NCBI GenBank assembly: GCA_002221725.1
Contig: NJFT01000328.1
Location: forward strand, 1-33,502
DNA from: Scedosporium boydii
Taxonomy: Eukaryota > Ascomycota > Sordariomycetes > Microascales > Microascaceae
Direction of reading: 5' to 3'
Length of the DNA stretch: 33,502 bases
The notes beneath the pieces are model-generated. The model saw nothing but the letters and a program-made list of their open reading frames with translations, had not been told where the DNA came from and did not search any database. The position numbers and the translations under genes are program-made. Numbering within the stretch: the stretch's first letter is position 1; every line of letters starts with the position of its first letter. Shown piece after piece: positions 9,462 through 19,980 of this stretch.

Positions 9462-10463
9462 TCAAAACACCCCCAACACCCCCAAATGGTTCAACGCCCC
9501 AAGCATCCGCTGCGCATCCGATCCCTCGCCCCTAATCTCAACCTGGTCCCTCAAAGACTCCACCACATCCTCCTTCGCCTCCCAACTTAACTCATCCCAC
9601 AACTGCTCCAACACGTCAAGACTCCCAATCGTCCTCCTAAACACCTTCATATACCCAGCCATCACGATGCAAGCCAACAAATGCGCCCATTCCCCCTCGT
9701 GGCGACCCTCCGCCGTCCCCAACCACGCCAGCAATTCAATCATAAAGTGACCAATATGCCCAGCGAGTGGATCCGAGCACCCCAGTTCCCTATCCAAATC
9801 CAACACGACGCACAGCGCATACACGGTTCCCACAATCCTCGTCATCTCGCCAACAGGGTTGTCGTAATGATCAAGATGGGAAAACTCCTCGTTGTAGAAA
9901 AGGTCTACGGATTCTTCGCCATGCGCCATGCGTTGGAGACCGTTGAAGAGAATCTCGAGGGCCAAGTCGAGCGAGATGTCTGCATCTAGCTCGGGAGGGA
10001 ATCGGAACCGGAGACCGTCCGTGAGGAGCGTCCGGATGTGGACGTGGTCTCGGTGCAGAGGGACGTTGGCTGCTACGCGGGGGAGAAAATGGGCCATGTC
10101 GGCGCGGCGAACGGCGTACTGCCTGCCGTGGGGGAAGACGACGTCGACTATGTCGTTCCTGTCCCTTGCCCGGCGACCTCCGTAGGGAGGAATGTCGCGT
10201 ATGCCTCGTCGCTGGCGTGCTAGTCGGGGCGGCCGACCTACCCTGGGGTCATGGGTGTCCATGCCGGGGCGGGCGGCACGCTGGTAAAGGTTCATTTCTC
10301 CTATACGTTCGCCTGGATCGTTTGGATGGACGACGTTGTATCTCTGGAAGGCGCTCGTATTGTGTGCGTAGGCATCTTGAGGTATCCCGGGAACCTGGCG
10401 ATGTAGTCTCGGAGCATACAGCGGTTGTCGATGAGGAGCAGGAGCCCCCCTTCGTCTATTCAT
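9462..10463 (-). CDS. Orphan protein of 333 residues, function unknown
   Basis: A single open frame. The first about 100 residues are basic and low in hydrophobics, with many Arg and Pro (MNRRRGAPAPHRQPLYAPR, and RPPRLARQRRGIRDIPPYGG), so probably disordered. From about residue 105 the protein looks globular. The segment DIVDVVFPHGRQYAVRRADM, followed by alternating hydrophobic helices such as LDLALEILFNGLQRM and GHFMIELLAWLG, recalls the opening of fungal BTB/POZ-like proteins. The match is too weak to name the domain. There is no signal peptide or membrane segment. Length and the well-behaved composition of the C-terminal 230 residues argue for a real gene. It may be restricted to a narrow lineage. 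Confidence 0.6.
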   Translation of the reverse strand: MNRRRGAPAPHRQPLYAPRLHRQVPGIPQDAYAHNTSAFQRYNVVHPNDPGERIGEMNLYQRAARPGMDTHDPRVGRPPRLARQRRGIRDIPPYGGRRARDRNDIVDVVFPHGRQYAVRRADMAHFLPRVAANVPLHRDHVHIRTLLTDGLRFRFPPELDADISLDLALEILFNGLQRMAHGEESVDLFYNEEFSHLDHYDNPVGEMTRIVGTVYALCVVLDLDRELGCSDPLAGHIGHFMIELLAWLGTAEGRHEGEWAHLLACIVMAGYMKVFRRTIGSLDVLEQLWDELSWEAKEDVVESLRDQVEIRGEGSDAQRMLGALNHLGVLGVF

Positions 10464-12831
10464 TTTTCGCTCGGGAATTCAAGAAACAAAGACAACTCGG
10501 CAATATCGGTACCACGAAGATGGGCAAGGTTAAGCTTATGTAGTGTAGTATCGTAAGTTGTAGATGAAAAAAGATCGTAGACAGGTAAGAGACCTGCGAT
10601 GAGTAGTTGGTTCTCTATCAGACGGCTTTTGGAAGATTGAGGGTTGGCAGCACCATCTCGCCTCACCCCGTATGGACTACATTCTCTTCTTTTATATTAT
10701 CGTTGGGAGTCTCGTGAGGATAGTCCTTGTGTTGGTTCGTGTGACAAACTTATTCAGTTTGTCTTGGGAGACAACCTCCTCCCAGTGCCACGGTTGTTAA
10801 GGATTGCTCGGCAATGACGATACATGTCGTTGAGTCCGTAGTGTTTGCCTGGAATGGATGAAAAGTTTACAGGTTGTGATCAATCTAACATCATTGAAGT
10901 CATCAACTCCAGTCACGTTCTATTCAGAATGGTATCTAAGAGAACTGTTTCGTACTGACTACGCTCCTTCTCGTCAACGCTGGTCGACTCATAACTGGGT
11001 GTCGCCGATACACTTCATGTCCAGTCAGTTTACAAAATGAACAATCTCAACACGTCAATCGCATAACAGCCCCGAGAGACTGCACATGTCCTCTGGTTTA
11101 CAGAGTCTTCTCACCAGGGTACAACAGTCATCAGACGAGTAGCTCAATTGAGATCACAGACGAGCCGAGGGTGGATTAGCAGCCCCGGATACTACTTGCT
11201 CCTTCGTCCGCATCTGGAACTTCAATACAGGAGAAGAAGTGTCTGAAATTATCATCTTTTTCAGTCACAAATACCGACATGACCATCAGGTCGATCCCGA
11301 TTTCGTGAGCCCCCGTACTTCTTGCTAAGTGAACATGCCGAACTCACTCGATGGGCGGAAACGGATGCAGCGGCAAGCAGTAGACATTGAAACCAATGTG
11401 ACTGCTATATCGGATGTCCTTCGATAGCATCGGTCAGTTTTACTTTTACCTCACTGAGTCGGGATCTAGATATGACCCTCCGACGCAGCAATGGCAACGT
11501 TGACCACTTCACTCCGTCTACTCTCTCAACCCACATCCTATGACAGGATCTATGGTTACTCCTAGCCTCTTCACGTTTCCTTTCTCCCTGATCGCTCGAA
11601 ATCCTCTCTTCGGATTGCCAACACCACAGCACTAATAACACAATCGTTTCGAGCTGGGATGTTTTCTTTCTGCGATTGAAAAAATAGGAGAATAGACACA
11701 CGTCACTTATTGGAATCTTGGACTTGTGATGCTTGCTTCATGGGCACTCCTGCTCTCGGTCTGGCATGTCTTGTGCTGGGGAATCATCACCCGTCTCAAC
11801 TTGGCACTGTGCAATCACCGTTCGGATCTCCCCACAAAATAAGTCTTAGTCCATGGGTGCCTAGAGCCGCATCCGTCCAGGCTTCGTCATACGATAAGTG
11901 TTGCCTCCTCTGCTAGTTTAGTTTACTTCGCCGGTGAGTCCGCTGCACCAGATAATCTCAGTTAGCTAAGAGAATGGCTTCTTCCGAGCCTCGAAAAGAT
12001 GAAATGGTGTGCCTGGTAGGGCGATGTGGTGAAACCGATCCAATTGATGCCTGCCAGCTTCAACCAATTACCGCAACCTAGCGACATCAACAGGACCATC
12101 CCTAGCTTAGGACTTTAATGATGCCAGGAACGAGAACTTCAGCCCCGAGGATGGGGAGACGTTTCCCCGCCTGACAATGGTTGAGCATCTTAAACTGTCC
12201 GCGTTCTCTTGGCGTGGATGAAATGGAAAAAAGAGCACGGAGCCATGAATCCAGAGCAAACGGTGCCGATGTCTTGGTGGCGTGCAAACAAAGTAAAGAT
12301 TGGCTTCTCCATCAAATGTGTTCTGGAACGTTTTCAGGTTTGCTTTTCGTATTGAAAGTGCGAAGGAAATCCAGCGTGGGAGGCAACCAGATAAAATTGC
12401 GTGGCGCTGAGGCTGATGGTCCCATCATACCACGAACGGCATAGCTCCAGACGAAGTAACCCTTCAATGCAACCGTGTTGGGGGGGAGCCGGTTCGTTCT
12501 TGCAGGCAGCCAAGCTGAGACGGTGCTTCGCCAGGCAGTAGCTCAAACAAACAAGAGCTCCGAGCTTACTTTGTGCTGCTGGCCCTGGATTGAAGCTGGC
12601 ATGAGAGACATGGAGGTGGGGAGAGGAGGGACAAGTCCTACCATACGATCTAGGTGTATTTAGATCAAGCTCACCCCTCCTCCCTGGGCTCATGATCTTG
12701 TTCTTGTCATAGACCCAATTCTACGTGTAACTGGGAACCAATTCGAAGATTCTCACTCTGAACCATCTTCACCCGGAACAAAAATCATCGAGAACAGCGA
12801 AGTGGACTGACACACACGGGAGGCCAACAAG
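10464..12831. other. 2.4 kb stretch without a convincing gene
   Basis: All frames here are short (at most about 120 codons), contain no family signature and do not join across plausible introns into anything I recognise. The longest (12334-12693 minus, 11405-11701 minus) read as random peptides. I see no tRNA-like B box with a foldable partner, no long inverted or direct repeat, and no transposase or reverse-transcriptase motif. The last few hundred bases should carry the promoter of the DUF4139 gene. Confidence 0.5.
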
Positions 12832-15395
12832 ATGGATAACATCGCAAAGCAGGAATTCCACCTGCGAGACCTGGAAACAAAATCCGTCACCCTCTTTCCA
12901 TCCCGCGCCCAAATCGTCCGTCAGATCAAGGATCTCCAGCTCACTGTAAGTTCCACTCTCACTTCGATCCTCACCCTCTCTCAACCACATCTCCGCTTCA
13001 GCCCCATCTACCTGCTTCTCCGTCTCTAACAGCTTCTTCTCTCCAGCCCGGCCTCAACGAAATCACCATCGTGGGCCTAACCCCGACCCTCGACGAAGAC
13101 TCCATAAAAGTAGAAGGCACCGGCTCAGCCACCATCTCCGACATCTCCGTCGACCTCGTCGCCAACCTCGAGCTCTTCGAAGACCACTATCCCTCTGAAG
13201 AAGATGACAGCGATTCCCTCTCGGATTTCGACGCCGAGGACAAGCCCGACTTCGGCTACGATGGCAAGCTCGAAGCCCTTGAGGACCAGGTTACCCTCCT
13301 AAACGACGAGCAGGCTCGCGCCCGGGAAAAGATCGCGAGTGCCGACAGGCGCCTCAAGATCCTCGACTCCTACGGAAACTCCCTCGACAAGAAGCGCAAC
13401 GTAGTCATCGAACAAGGCCTAGACACCTACCGCGAAGAGCGCGAAAAGGTGTTCCGTGACCATCAGGAGGGGACCCTCGAGCTGCGCCGCATACAAAAGG
13501 AGTTGAAGGACGTCGAAAAAGAGAGGATCGAGGTGGCCAAGCTCGAGGGGAAGGAGAAGAAGAAATGGGCCAAGGGCGTGGCGAAGCGGAGCGCAGCGCA
13601 CGCGAAACTAGCCGAGAGGCGGGCTGCGAAACGCCGTGATAAGAAACGCGAGAAGGAGAGGATCAAGAAGGAGCGCGCGACGTTTTGGCCCAAGTTCCAT
13701 TACACCGCTACGATCACCCTCGACGCCTCGGCCTATACGCCAGTGTCTTCGCGCCGTAGCTCCGTCGCCAGCGAGGCCGATCTCCAGCTCCTCAAGGAAA
13801 AGGACCAGGCCGTAGGTGCTGAGACGGGCGAGTCCTCTTCTTCCTCGGCCAAGTGCGACCTCCTCATCACCTACGTCACGTCCTCTGCCTTCTGGGCGCC
13901 CAGCTACGACCTACAACTCTCGACGATCAACAACACAGCGAACCTCTCCTTCGAGGCTAAGCTCACGAACACGACGTCGGAAACCTGGCGCAACGCCAAG
14001 ATCATCCTGTCCACCTCGCAAACCACCTTCGCCGGCCTCGAAGACGCGCTCCCGACCCTCGTCCCCTGGCACGTCAAGCTGGGCAACAGGAACTCGGGCG
14101 TCTTCGCCAGCGATATCCTGCATAGTCGAGAGGAGCGCAAGGAGCAGGTGGACTGGGAGATTCAGCGCCACAAGCACGAGAGGGTGCAGAAGCCCCGCGC
14201 CGAACTCTTCGGCCTCTGGGAGAACGAGCCCGGCGGTGCGCTCGCGGCCCAGCAGGCACAGAATGTCGGGTACGTGAAAAACAGGATCAACATGGCCCAG
14301 CAGGCGCAGCTTGCTGCCGTGGAGCTCAACGCCCAGAATGCGCTGCAGCCCGACGCATACAGGAACAAGGGCCCGCTTTTGGAGGCGTACAGCAAGGGCA
14401 TATCTGCTCCCATTCCTCCACCCCCGGCACTTGCGCGGCCGGGTTCTGTCATGAAGTCGAAGAAGAAGAGGGTCTCCTCCAGCTTTGCCCCTACTGCGTA
14501 CGGCGCGACCGCCTCTGCACGCCGAGGCGGGCCTGGTGGTTGGGTCGGCGGCGGCGGCGGCGGTGGTGGTGGTGATTCCTCGGGTGGCGAGGAAGAAGAG
14601 GCAGGTGGTGCGGATGACGGCGACGGCGACGACAAGACCATGCTCGAGGACTCGCCCGAACTCGACTTCCAGGATTCCGCCATGGAGGAAACCGGCCTCA
14701 CGACCACCTACGACCTCCCCGGGCAGCGAACCCTCGCGCCGCGCAGCCGCGCCTCGAAGCAGCGCATCGCGCGCATCAACTTCTCCAACGTTGTCTTCAA
14801 CCACACCGTCGTGGCCAAGTACAAGCCCGTGGCCTACCTCAAGGCGAAGCTCCGCAACGCGAGCAAGCTGACCCTCCTGCGCGGTCCCGCGGGCCTCACC
14901 GTCGACGGGAGCTTCATGGGTCGAACGCGTCTGCCTCGCTGCAGTGCCGGAGAGTCCTTCGTGCTCAGCCTCGGTATCGACCCTGCTATTCGCGTGGTGT
15001 ATCCCAAGCCCGAGGTCCGCCGGTCTACCTCTGGCTTGTTCTCCAAGGAAGATAGCTCCATCTACACGCGTACCGTGACGATTACGAATACCAAGGCCGC
15101 TGCCGGAAAGGCCGCCACGCTCTACGTCCTCGACCAAGTCCCCATTTCCGAGGACGAGCGTCTCCGCGTGGACATCCTCTCGCCACGCGGTCTCGTATCG
15201 GGTGGTTCCGCCGTCGCCTCAGGCGTACCTGGTCGCGAGGGTTCTGAGAACAAGGACTGGGGCAAGGCCACCGCCCTGCTGAGGAAGGGTAACGAGATCT
15301 CGTGGGAGGTGAACCTCAAGGCTGGCAAGAGCGTCAAATTGACCCTCGACTACGAGATTGCGGCGCCGGCGGGCGAACACGTTATACAATGCTAG
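12832..15395 (+). CDS. DUF4140/DUF4139 family protein (MuiA / F37C4.5-like)
   Basis: The model is join(12832..12945, 13047..15395), 820 residues; the 101-bp intron is phase 0. Residues about 12-110 match the DUF4140 N-terminal domain (TKSVTLFPSRAQIVRQI, then GLNEITIVGLTPTLDEDSIKVEG). A long charged coiled coil follows (about 115-235), rich in Glu, Arg and Lys. The DUF4139 domain begins near 275 with LLITYVTSSAFWAPSYDLQL and NTTSETWRNAKIILSTSQTT. It is split by a low-complexity insert with nine consecutive glycines and an acidic run (around residue 510-545). It resumes after about 560 and ends with WEVNLKAGKSVKLTLDYEI. The family includes bacterial mucoidy inhibitor A and metazoan F37C4.5, but its biochemical role is not established. 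The frame stays open for 69 codons past the TAG (separate entry). Confidence 0.9.
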
Positions 15396-15605
15396 GAAGG
15401 CGAACGGCCCGAGGTAACGGGGGACGAGGATGAGCAGCAGCAGCATCATGTTGATGAGGGACATGGTGCGGCGGGTGCAGTGGATTCCGGGCCGGTGGAT
15501 AAGGGGAGTGTTAGCGTTAGCAGTGCGAGTCGAACGGGGTCGATGAGGGCGTCGAAGACGGGCAGTTTGGGGAGGAGGAGCTTCTTTGGGCTTTCGAGGA
15601 AGTAA
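15396..15605 (+). other. In-frame open extension behind the DUF4139 stop codon
   Basis: Directly after TAG at 15393-15395 the same frame runs 69 codons to a TAA at 15603-15605. The translation starts EGERPEVTGDEDEQQQ and ends SLGRRSFFGLSRK, with a Ser-rich VSVSSASRTGSMRASKTG segment between. Most of its third positions are G or C, as in the gene itself, and the composition is typical of a disordered fungal protein tail. It may be an ancestral C terminus cut off by a recent nonsense change, a readthrough product, part of an alternative transcript, or a sequencing error; chance is possible but less likely. Confidence 0.5.
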
Positions 15606-15894
15606 TTCAGGAAAGGCATGACTTTGTACGATCAAATTTGGATTAGGATTGGGTTTGGATCAGTGAAATTTCTGGTTAAATTGAATCACGAAGGAATTAA
15701 CGGTGTTTCTTCCACCCTTGATGAAGCAATAAAGAGTGATGAAGAGTTCAATTCATGTGAATACCAATGCCTGCCCAAGGGGTCCCAGCATCTCAACCGT
15801 AGCGCCGCGCTCCCTTTACTTTCCCTAAACATTACTCGTACAATCATCATTTGAAATAGGTTTCGGCGCCTGAGTAGAGTACCCATCAGATGAA

Positions 15895-17262
15895 TTAAAA
15901 CACCCGAGGCAGTTCGGGCCCGAGACTCCTCTTTGTAATATCCGCCAGCAAGTGACACACCGACTCGGCATCCGTCGTATCAAACACTTTAACCCTCGAG
16001 TCCGTCAGCACAAACCCGGGCGAGGCGATTTTCGTTATCCGCACGCTCGGGTGAAACAAGTTTAGCGCGAGGTGATGATCCAGGTAGTAAGCGAGCGCAT
16101 CGATGAACGGCTGTTGCTGCTGATCCGCCTCGTCTCCTGTCTTCCAACCCCAGCCATCCTCGTCGTGTCCTCCCGCCAGTATCTTTCTCGTTCGAGCGTC
16201 TCCCGTCCACGGTGTGGGTTGCACCTGGATCTTATCTTCGGCAATTTTTTCGCCTGCCCAAACAAATTTTTCAATGTCGCCTGGCTCGATGGAGATCTCC
16301 AGTGTCCGTAGACCCTGCTGGACACTTTTGCCCTTCGGCTGGTCCCCATCCTCGTCTTCCTCGCCGTTTTCATCGAGAGCGACCTCCTCCTCAAGATGCG
16401 GCAGCGAGAATCCGAGAGTGATAACTACCTCCTTCGCAAGCGCCCCGTGGTCGGGCACAAGAGCAGCCTTCAACCACGTCTCCCAGACCTGCACAAGACA
16501 CCGCGTCCCCAAGCTCAACGGGCCGATACGACAATCAAACACGCCACTCAACCACTCGACAACAATATTCTTCAACGGCGTCGGCATCCTCAGCATCAAA
16601 AGCGGGAGATGCAAAAAGTGTGACGGATCAACCCCGCTCTTCCTCTTCGACCTCGTTTTTCGCCCCTCAGACACCCACATCTGCTCCTGCAGTCCATCCC
16701 TCTCATCCTCCCGGCTCGATAAATCAGGAAGCAGCATACCCGTACACGCCGCGTTCTCGTACTGAATATCAATCCAAATCCCCCTCCTCATCCCTAGCAC
16801 ACCTAACCCGTCGCCGCTCTCAAGCGGCGCATCGGAGCTCAGATCTCTGCTCGGCGGTCGCCTGTCGAGGTCGAATTTGGAAATCACGTCACTGACGCGT
16901 ATCCAGCGCAGATTCACGCTCTCGAGACTCCCCGCCTGGCCTAGTTCGCCCGTATGTGTCGGGTCGAGTCCGACGTACACGCCGCGCACGACATCCCCGA
17001 TAAGGGTGTCGCGGAGACGTTCGCTGAGTGTTCGGAGCATGGCGCCGTGGTCTGATTGTTCGCCAAGGTGGAGAGGGGATACGCGGTGGACGGAGAAGGT
17101 TGTGTTGAAGAAGGGCGGTTGGGGAGGTTCTTCGATGGGGAGGGAGGGGGATTCGGCATCGGAGGGGCGGGACTTGGAGGGTCTGCCACCGCGACCACCT
17201 CGTCGACCACCTCGACGCCCCCGAACAGGAGGCATTCCGGGACGGGGCCTCGATGCGTGCAA
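15895..17262 (-). CDS. Probable Fta1/CENP-L-like inner kinetochore subunit (Sim4 complex)
   Basis: A single-exon gene of 455 residues. The N terminus is Arg/Gly-rich (RGRRGGRRGGRGGRPSKSRP), resembling a DNA- or RNA-binding tail. It is followed by FFNTTFSVHRVSPLHLG, which matches the start of the CENP-L/Fta1 domain (vertebrate WTLYxVxPLY). Further agreement is seen in LRDTLIGDVVRGVYVGL, VEWLSGVFDCRIGPLSLG (compare CENP-L's FDC...PL segment) and the C-terminal LNLFHPSVRITKIASPGFVL. Fta1 belongs to the Sim4/CCAN complex at centromeric chromatin. There is an acidic insert at about 315-330 (ENGEEDEDGDQPKGK). An alternative start is Met10. Identification is from remembered family signatures, so moderate. 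It is transcribed divergently from the HET gene. Confidence 0.68.
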   Translation of the reverse strand: MHASRPRPGMPPVRGRRGGRRGGRGGRPSKSRPSDAESPSLPIEEPPQPPFFNTTFSVHRVSPLHLGEQSDHGAMLRTLSERLRDTLIGDVVRGVYVGLDPTHTGELGQAGSLESVNLRWIRVSDVISKFDLDRRPPSRDLSSDAPLESGDGLGVLGMRRGIWIDIQYENAACTGMLLPDLSSREDERDGLQEQMWVSEGRKTRSKRKSGVDPSHFLHLPLLMLRMPTPLKNIVVEWLSGVFDCRIGPLSLGTRCLVQVWETWLKAALVPDHGALAKEVVITLGFSLPHLEEEVALDENGEEDEDGDQPKGKSVQQGLRTLEISIEPGDIEKFVWAGEKIAEDKIQVQPTPWTGDARTRKILAGGHDEDGWGWKTGDEADQQQQPFIDALAYYLDHHLALNLFHPSVRITKIASPGFVLTDSRVKVFDTTDAESVCHLLADITKRSLGPELPRVF

Positions 17263-18141
17263 GGAGGGAGGGACCAGGCGTCGTAGAGATTTGGAGGATA
17301 GATCGCGTGCGGGAGTCGTGAATAGGTTCGCTAATGGAACTAATAACGGTAATATTTGGCTCGGCTTCCGAATTTACGCGTCTTTTTCCACTTTATGCAA
17401 TTGGAATTCGTCGATGTGAGCTCTTGGGCAAGCTGTCGCAAAAGGATTGGGCGATTGAAGTGGTGATGCATGCACTTCTTATTTGGAGACTTCCCAAAAT
17501 GGAGGAATAATCCTATTTGTATGTACACGCGACCACAGCTGCTGCCAACCGCAAAATAAACCCCACACCTTGACCTGCCCCTCCCTCCCTCCTTCCCCAC
17601 CGATGTCCACCAGCATCTCCTATTCGCTTCTCTCCGTTCTTCGCCGTCCCCTCCCAACCTCTCCTCTCCTCTCCTCTCCCCTCTTCCCGGAAAGCCCAGC
17701 GTCGCATCCGTCGACACGTCAACACTAAAGCACCCACGGACTCTTTCGCGCAGATTCGAACTTACCCGTCCCTCCAGCGGGATTGGACAGTCGCATCTGT
17801 CACCGCAGAGTGTCACTGATGTGATGTGATGTGATAGTAATATCAGCTGGACTAATAAGACCATGGCTCTGCTACCTTTCCCTCAGCTTAGTCTTAATAC
17901 TTCGGTATCCGCTGCCGTCCCATTTTTAGATCACGGATTGCCAACCATGGCGTTTGCGCTTCCTTGCTTCCCTGTTCCCGTTCCCAACCGGGTTGTTGCT
18001 TGCTGCCTACCCGTGATGTGGCTCCCCTCCTTCACCGAGCTGTCGTGATACCCCCATTGTGTTGAGCCTTGCGTGAATACTATTTTTATATTTATATTTA
18101 TTTTTTTGGTGAATCGTTCTTTGCTGCCAGCTTGTTTAATC
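17263..18141. promoter_or_regulatory. Divergent promoter region, Fta1-like gene / HET gene
   Basis: This 0.88 kb spacer contains a long pyrimidine tract (17577-17697), three to four copies of GTGAT at 17817-17835 and a run of TTTATA units at about 18083-18105 just before the HET start. Short frames such as 17863-18048 are simple-sequence artefacts. Confidence 0.5.
17577..17697 (+). repeat. Polypyrimidine tract with CTCCT repeats
   Basis: About 120 bases on the plus strand are strongly C/T-rich, including CCTCCCTCCCTCC-type runs and a block of repeated CTCCT near 17657-17680. Such tracts are common in promoters of filamentous fungi close to the transcription start. Confidence 0.7.
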
Positions 18142-19980
18142 ATGTTGCAGTCTTCATTTCTACATGCGCCGCTGGATGCGTCGTCCGAGATTCGCCTCGT
18201 CGAAGTTCTACCCGCGAAGAACCGGGACGATGCGATATCCGTCCGGGTCTTCCTCCAGTCGCTAGTCAATCCCGACATGATAGCGCCTTACACGGCGCTC
18301 TCATATACATGGGGAAATCCCGAAGATACCGTCCCCATGCTCGTCGACGGCCAAACATTTCAAATTACTCACAATCTAGATGCCGCCCTCCGGCGCTACC
18401 GGGATGAGTTGCCCAAAGCCAAGGCAGATGTCGCCAACGCTACCAACGGCAATCGCGTAAGGCCTACGAACCTCCTCTGGGTCGACGCGATCTGCATCAA
18501 CCAATCCGACAATGGCGAAAAGAGCGCGCAGGTCGCGCAAATGTCCACTATCTATACCAGCGCCGCCTCCATCTTCGCTTGGCTGGGCCCGGCGACGGAC
18601 GAGAGTTCGCTTGCCTTCGACAAGATCCGCGTCGTCATGGATAGGTACCGGCGCATGACGAACGCCGCGGATCTCAGGGACGACACGGTGCCCAGATGGG
18701 CTGCGAGGCTTCTTGCGGACGAGTTGATGTTGTGCGAGGGTGGGGACGGGGACGAGGCGACATGGAGGTCTGTCCAGGCTTTGTTCGATCGTGAATGGTG
18801 GTCGCGTGTGTGGGTTGCCCAGGAGGCGAGTACTAGAGTACCGACTTGGTTGGTATGCGGCGATGACAAGGTGGACTTGGATGAGGTTGTCACGTTCGCT
18901 GTCTTGATGGGCATAAATGAACAGGAGGATGAGGATGCCGCGACAAGGGTATATGGGATATCGCCCTACGTTTACACACTAGACACCTTGCGGTCGCAAA
19001 GAGGCGCCGAGGGCTCAGAGAGCGAGCTACTAAGTATGCTAATGTCCTGTCGCCATTATGATGCGACCGACGCGCGAGACAAAGTCTACGGTGTCCTCGG
19101 CATGGCCTCTCCTAGGGGATTATGGCATCTCCTGGCGGACTACAGCAAGGACATCGTCGAGGTCTACACTGACGTAGTGCAATACCAGCTCGAGACGTCC
19201 GGGTACCAGGGAAAATTGGACTTTCTCGGCGCCGACGGCCTTCCCGAAGGCGGCATGACGGGACTTCCTTCGTGGCTCCCCGACTGGCGTTACCGCAACC
19301 GATACCACGTACCCCTCAAGAAACTCCTCGACGATGAAGCGTCGACCCCGCGGCCCGGTCGACAAAAATCCGAATGCTGCGTGTACAGTGCCAGCGGCTC
19401 GGCCGAGACACTCTTCAGCCTAGGGATAGACGTATCAACGGTCGCCGCCATCGATGGCCGCTCCCTACGAGTCAAGGGGTTCCGCGTCGGCTTCCTCTAC
19501 GATATCCAACCTGTGCTTGAACCGGGGAAAACGACAGTGATGAATAACTGGCGCTCGTCCCTCCGATCCACGACATACTTTACGGGAGAAACCGAACTCG
19601 AGGCCTTCAACCGCCTCATCGTCGCCGACATCGATCAGGACATCCGCACCCCAGCCACTGCTCCGCCCTCGATAAATGGGTCAAAGACCACGGCTTCGTC
19701 GTCGCCGGAGGACGCACTCATGGCCTGCTCGGGACGGCGCTTGGCGCGTGTCGTTCAAAAGGATTGGTCGGCGGATGGACTTGCGCTCGTGCCGCAGTGC
19801 GTGCGTGAGGGGGACCAAGTCTTTGTTCTTCTTGGCGGGCAGGTATTATACGTTTTGAGGAATTTGGGAGGGACGTACAAGTTTGTCGGGGAATGCTATG
19901 TTCATGGAATGATGGACGGGGAGGTGCTGGACATGATAAAAACGGGGTTGGTGGAGATTAGCGAGTTTACGATTCGGTGA
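18142..19980 (+). CDS. HET-domain (heterokaryon incompatibility) protein
   Basis: The protein is 612 residues from the ATG at 18142. The same frame is open back to an ATG at 18073, but that stretch translates repetitive TTTATA sequence, so I take the inner start, which gives the usual opening LDASSEIRLVEVLP. The HET core runs from about residue 45 to 170, with the family blocks YTALSYTWGNPED, LLWVDAICINQSD and VAQMSTIYTSAASIFAWLG. RVWVAQEAS, the YDATDARDKVYGVLGMA block and the C-terminal GDQVFVLLGG...VLRN...VGECYVHGMMDGE complete the standard architecture. HET proteins trigger cell death on fusion of unlike hyphae, but most copies in a genome have no known partner. No NACHT or WD40 region is attached. 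It converges on the 1428-residue gene, with 572 bp between the stops. No intron is needed. Confidence 0.92.
   Translation: MLQSSFLHAPLDASSEIRLVEVLPAKNRDDAISVRVFLQSLVNPDMIAPYTALSYTWGNPEDTVPMLVDGQTFQITHNLDAALRRYRDELPKAKADVANATNGNRVRPTNLLWVDAICINQSDNGEKSAQVAQMSTIYTSAASIFAWLGPATDESSLAFDKIRVVMDRYRRMTNAADLRDDTVPRWAARLLADELMLCEGGDGDEATWRSVQALFDREWWSRVWVAQEASTRVPTWLVCGDDKVDLDEVVTFAVLMGINEQEDEDAATRVYGISPYVYTLDTLRSQRGAEGSESELLSMLMSCRHYDATDARDKVYGVLGMASPRGLWHLLADYSKDIVEVYTDVVQYQLETSGYQGKLDFLGADGLPEGGMTGLPSWLPDWRYRNRYHVPLKKLLDDEASTPRPGRQKSECCVYSASGSAETLFSLGIDVSTVAAIDGRSLRVKGFRVGFLYDIQPVLEPGKTTVMNNWRSSLRSTTYFTGETELEAFNRLIVADIDQDIRTPATAPPSINGSKTTASSSPEDALMACSGRRLARVVQKDWSADGLALVPQCVREGDQVFVLLGGQVLYVLRNLGGTYKFVGECYVHGMMDGEVLDMIKTGLVEISEFTIR

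Noticed and set aside
14162..14707. 181-codon antisense frame rich in Pro and Ser
   Set aside because: It is the complement of the Gly/Glu-rich insert of the DUF4139 protein, not a gene.
13911..15137. 408-codon open frame antisense to the DUF4139 gene
   Set aside because: Long antisense frames are expected opposite GC3-rich genes; its translation is a low-complexity mirror of the sense protein with no domain.
15381..15395. 15-nt GT...AG segment that would remove the DUF4139 stop codon
   Set aside because: Far shorter than any known fungal spliceosomal intron.
17745..17790. GATTCGAAC resembling a tRNA B box
   Set aside because: No A box, acceptor stem or anticodon arm could be found at the right distance.
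18073..18141. Upstream in-frame start adding 23 residues (MNTIFIFIFIF) to the HET protein
   Set aside because: It translates a TTTATA simple repeat that looks like promoter or leader, and HET proteins normally begin shortly before the EIRL block.
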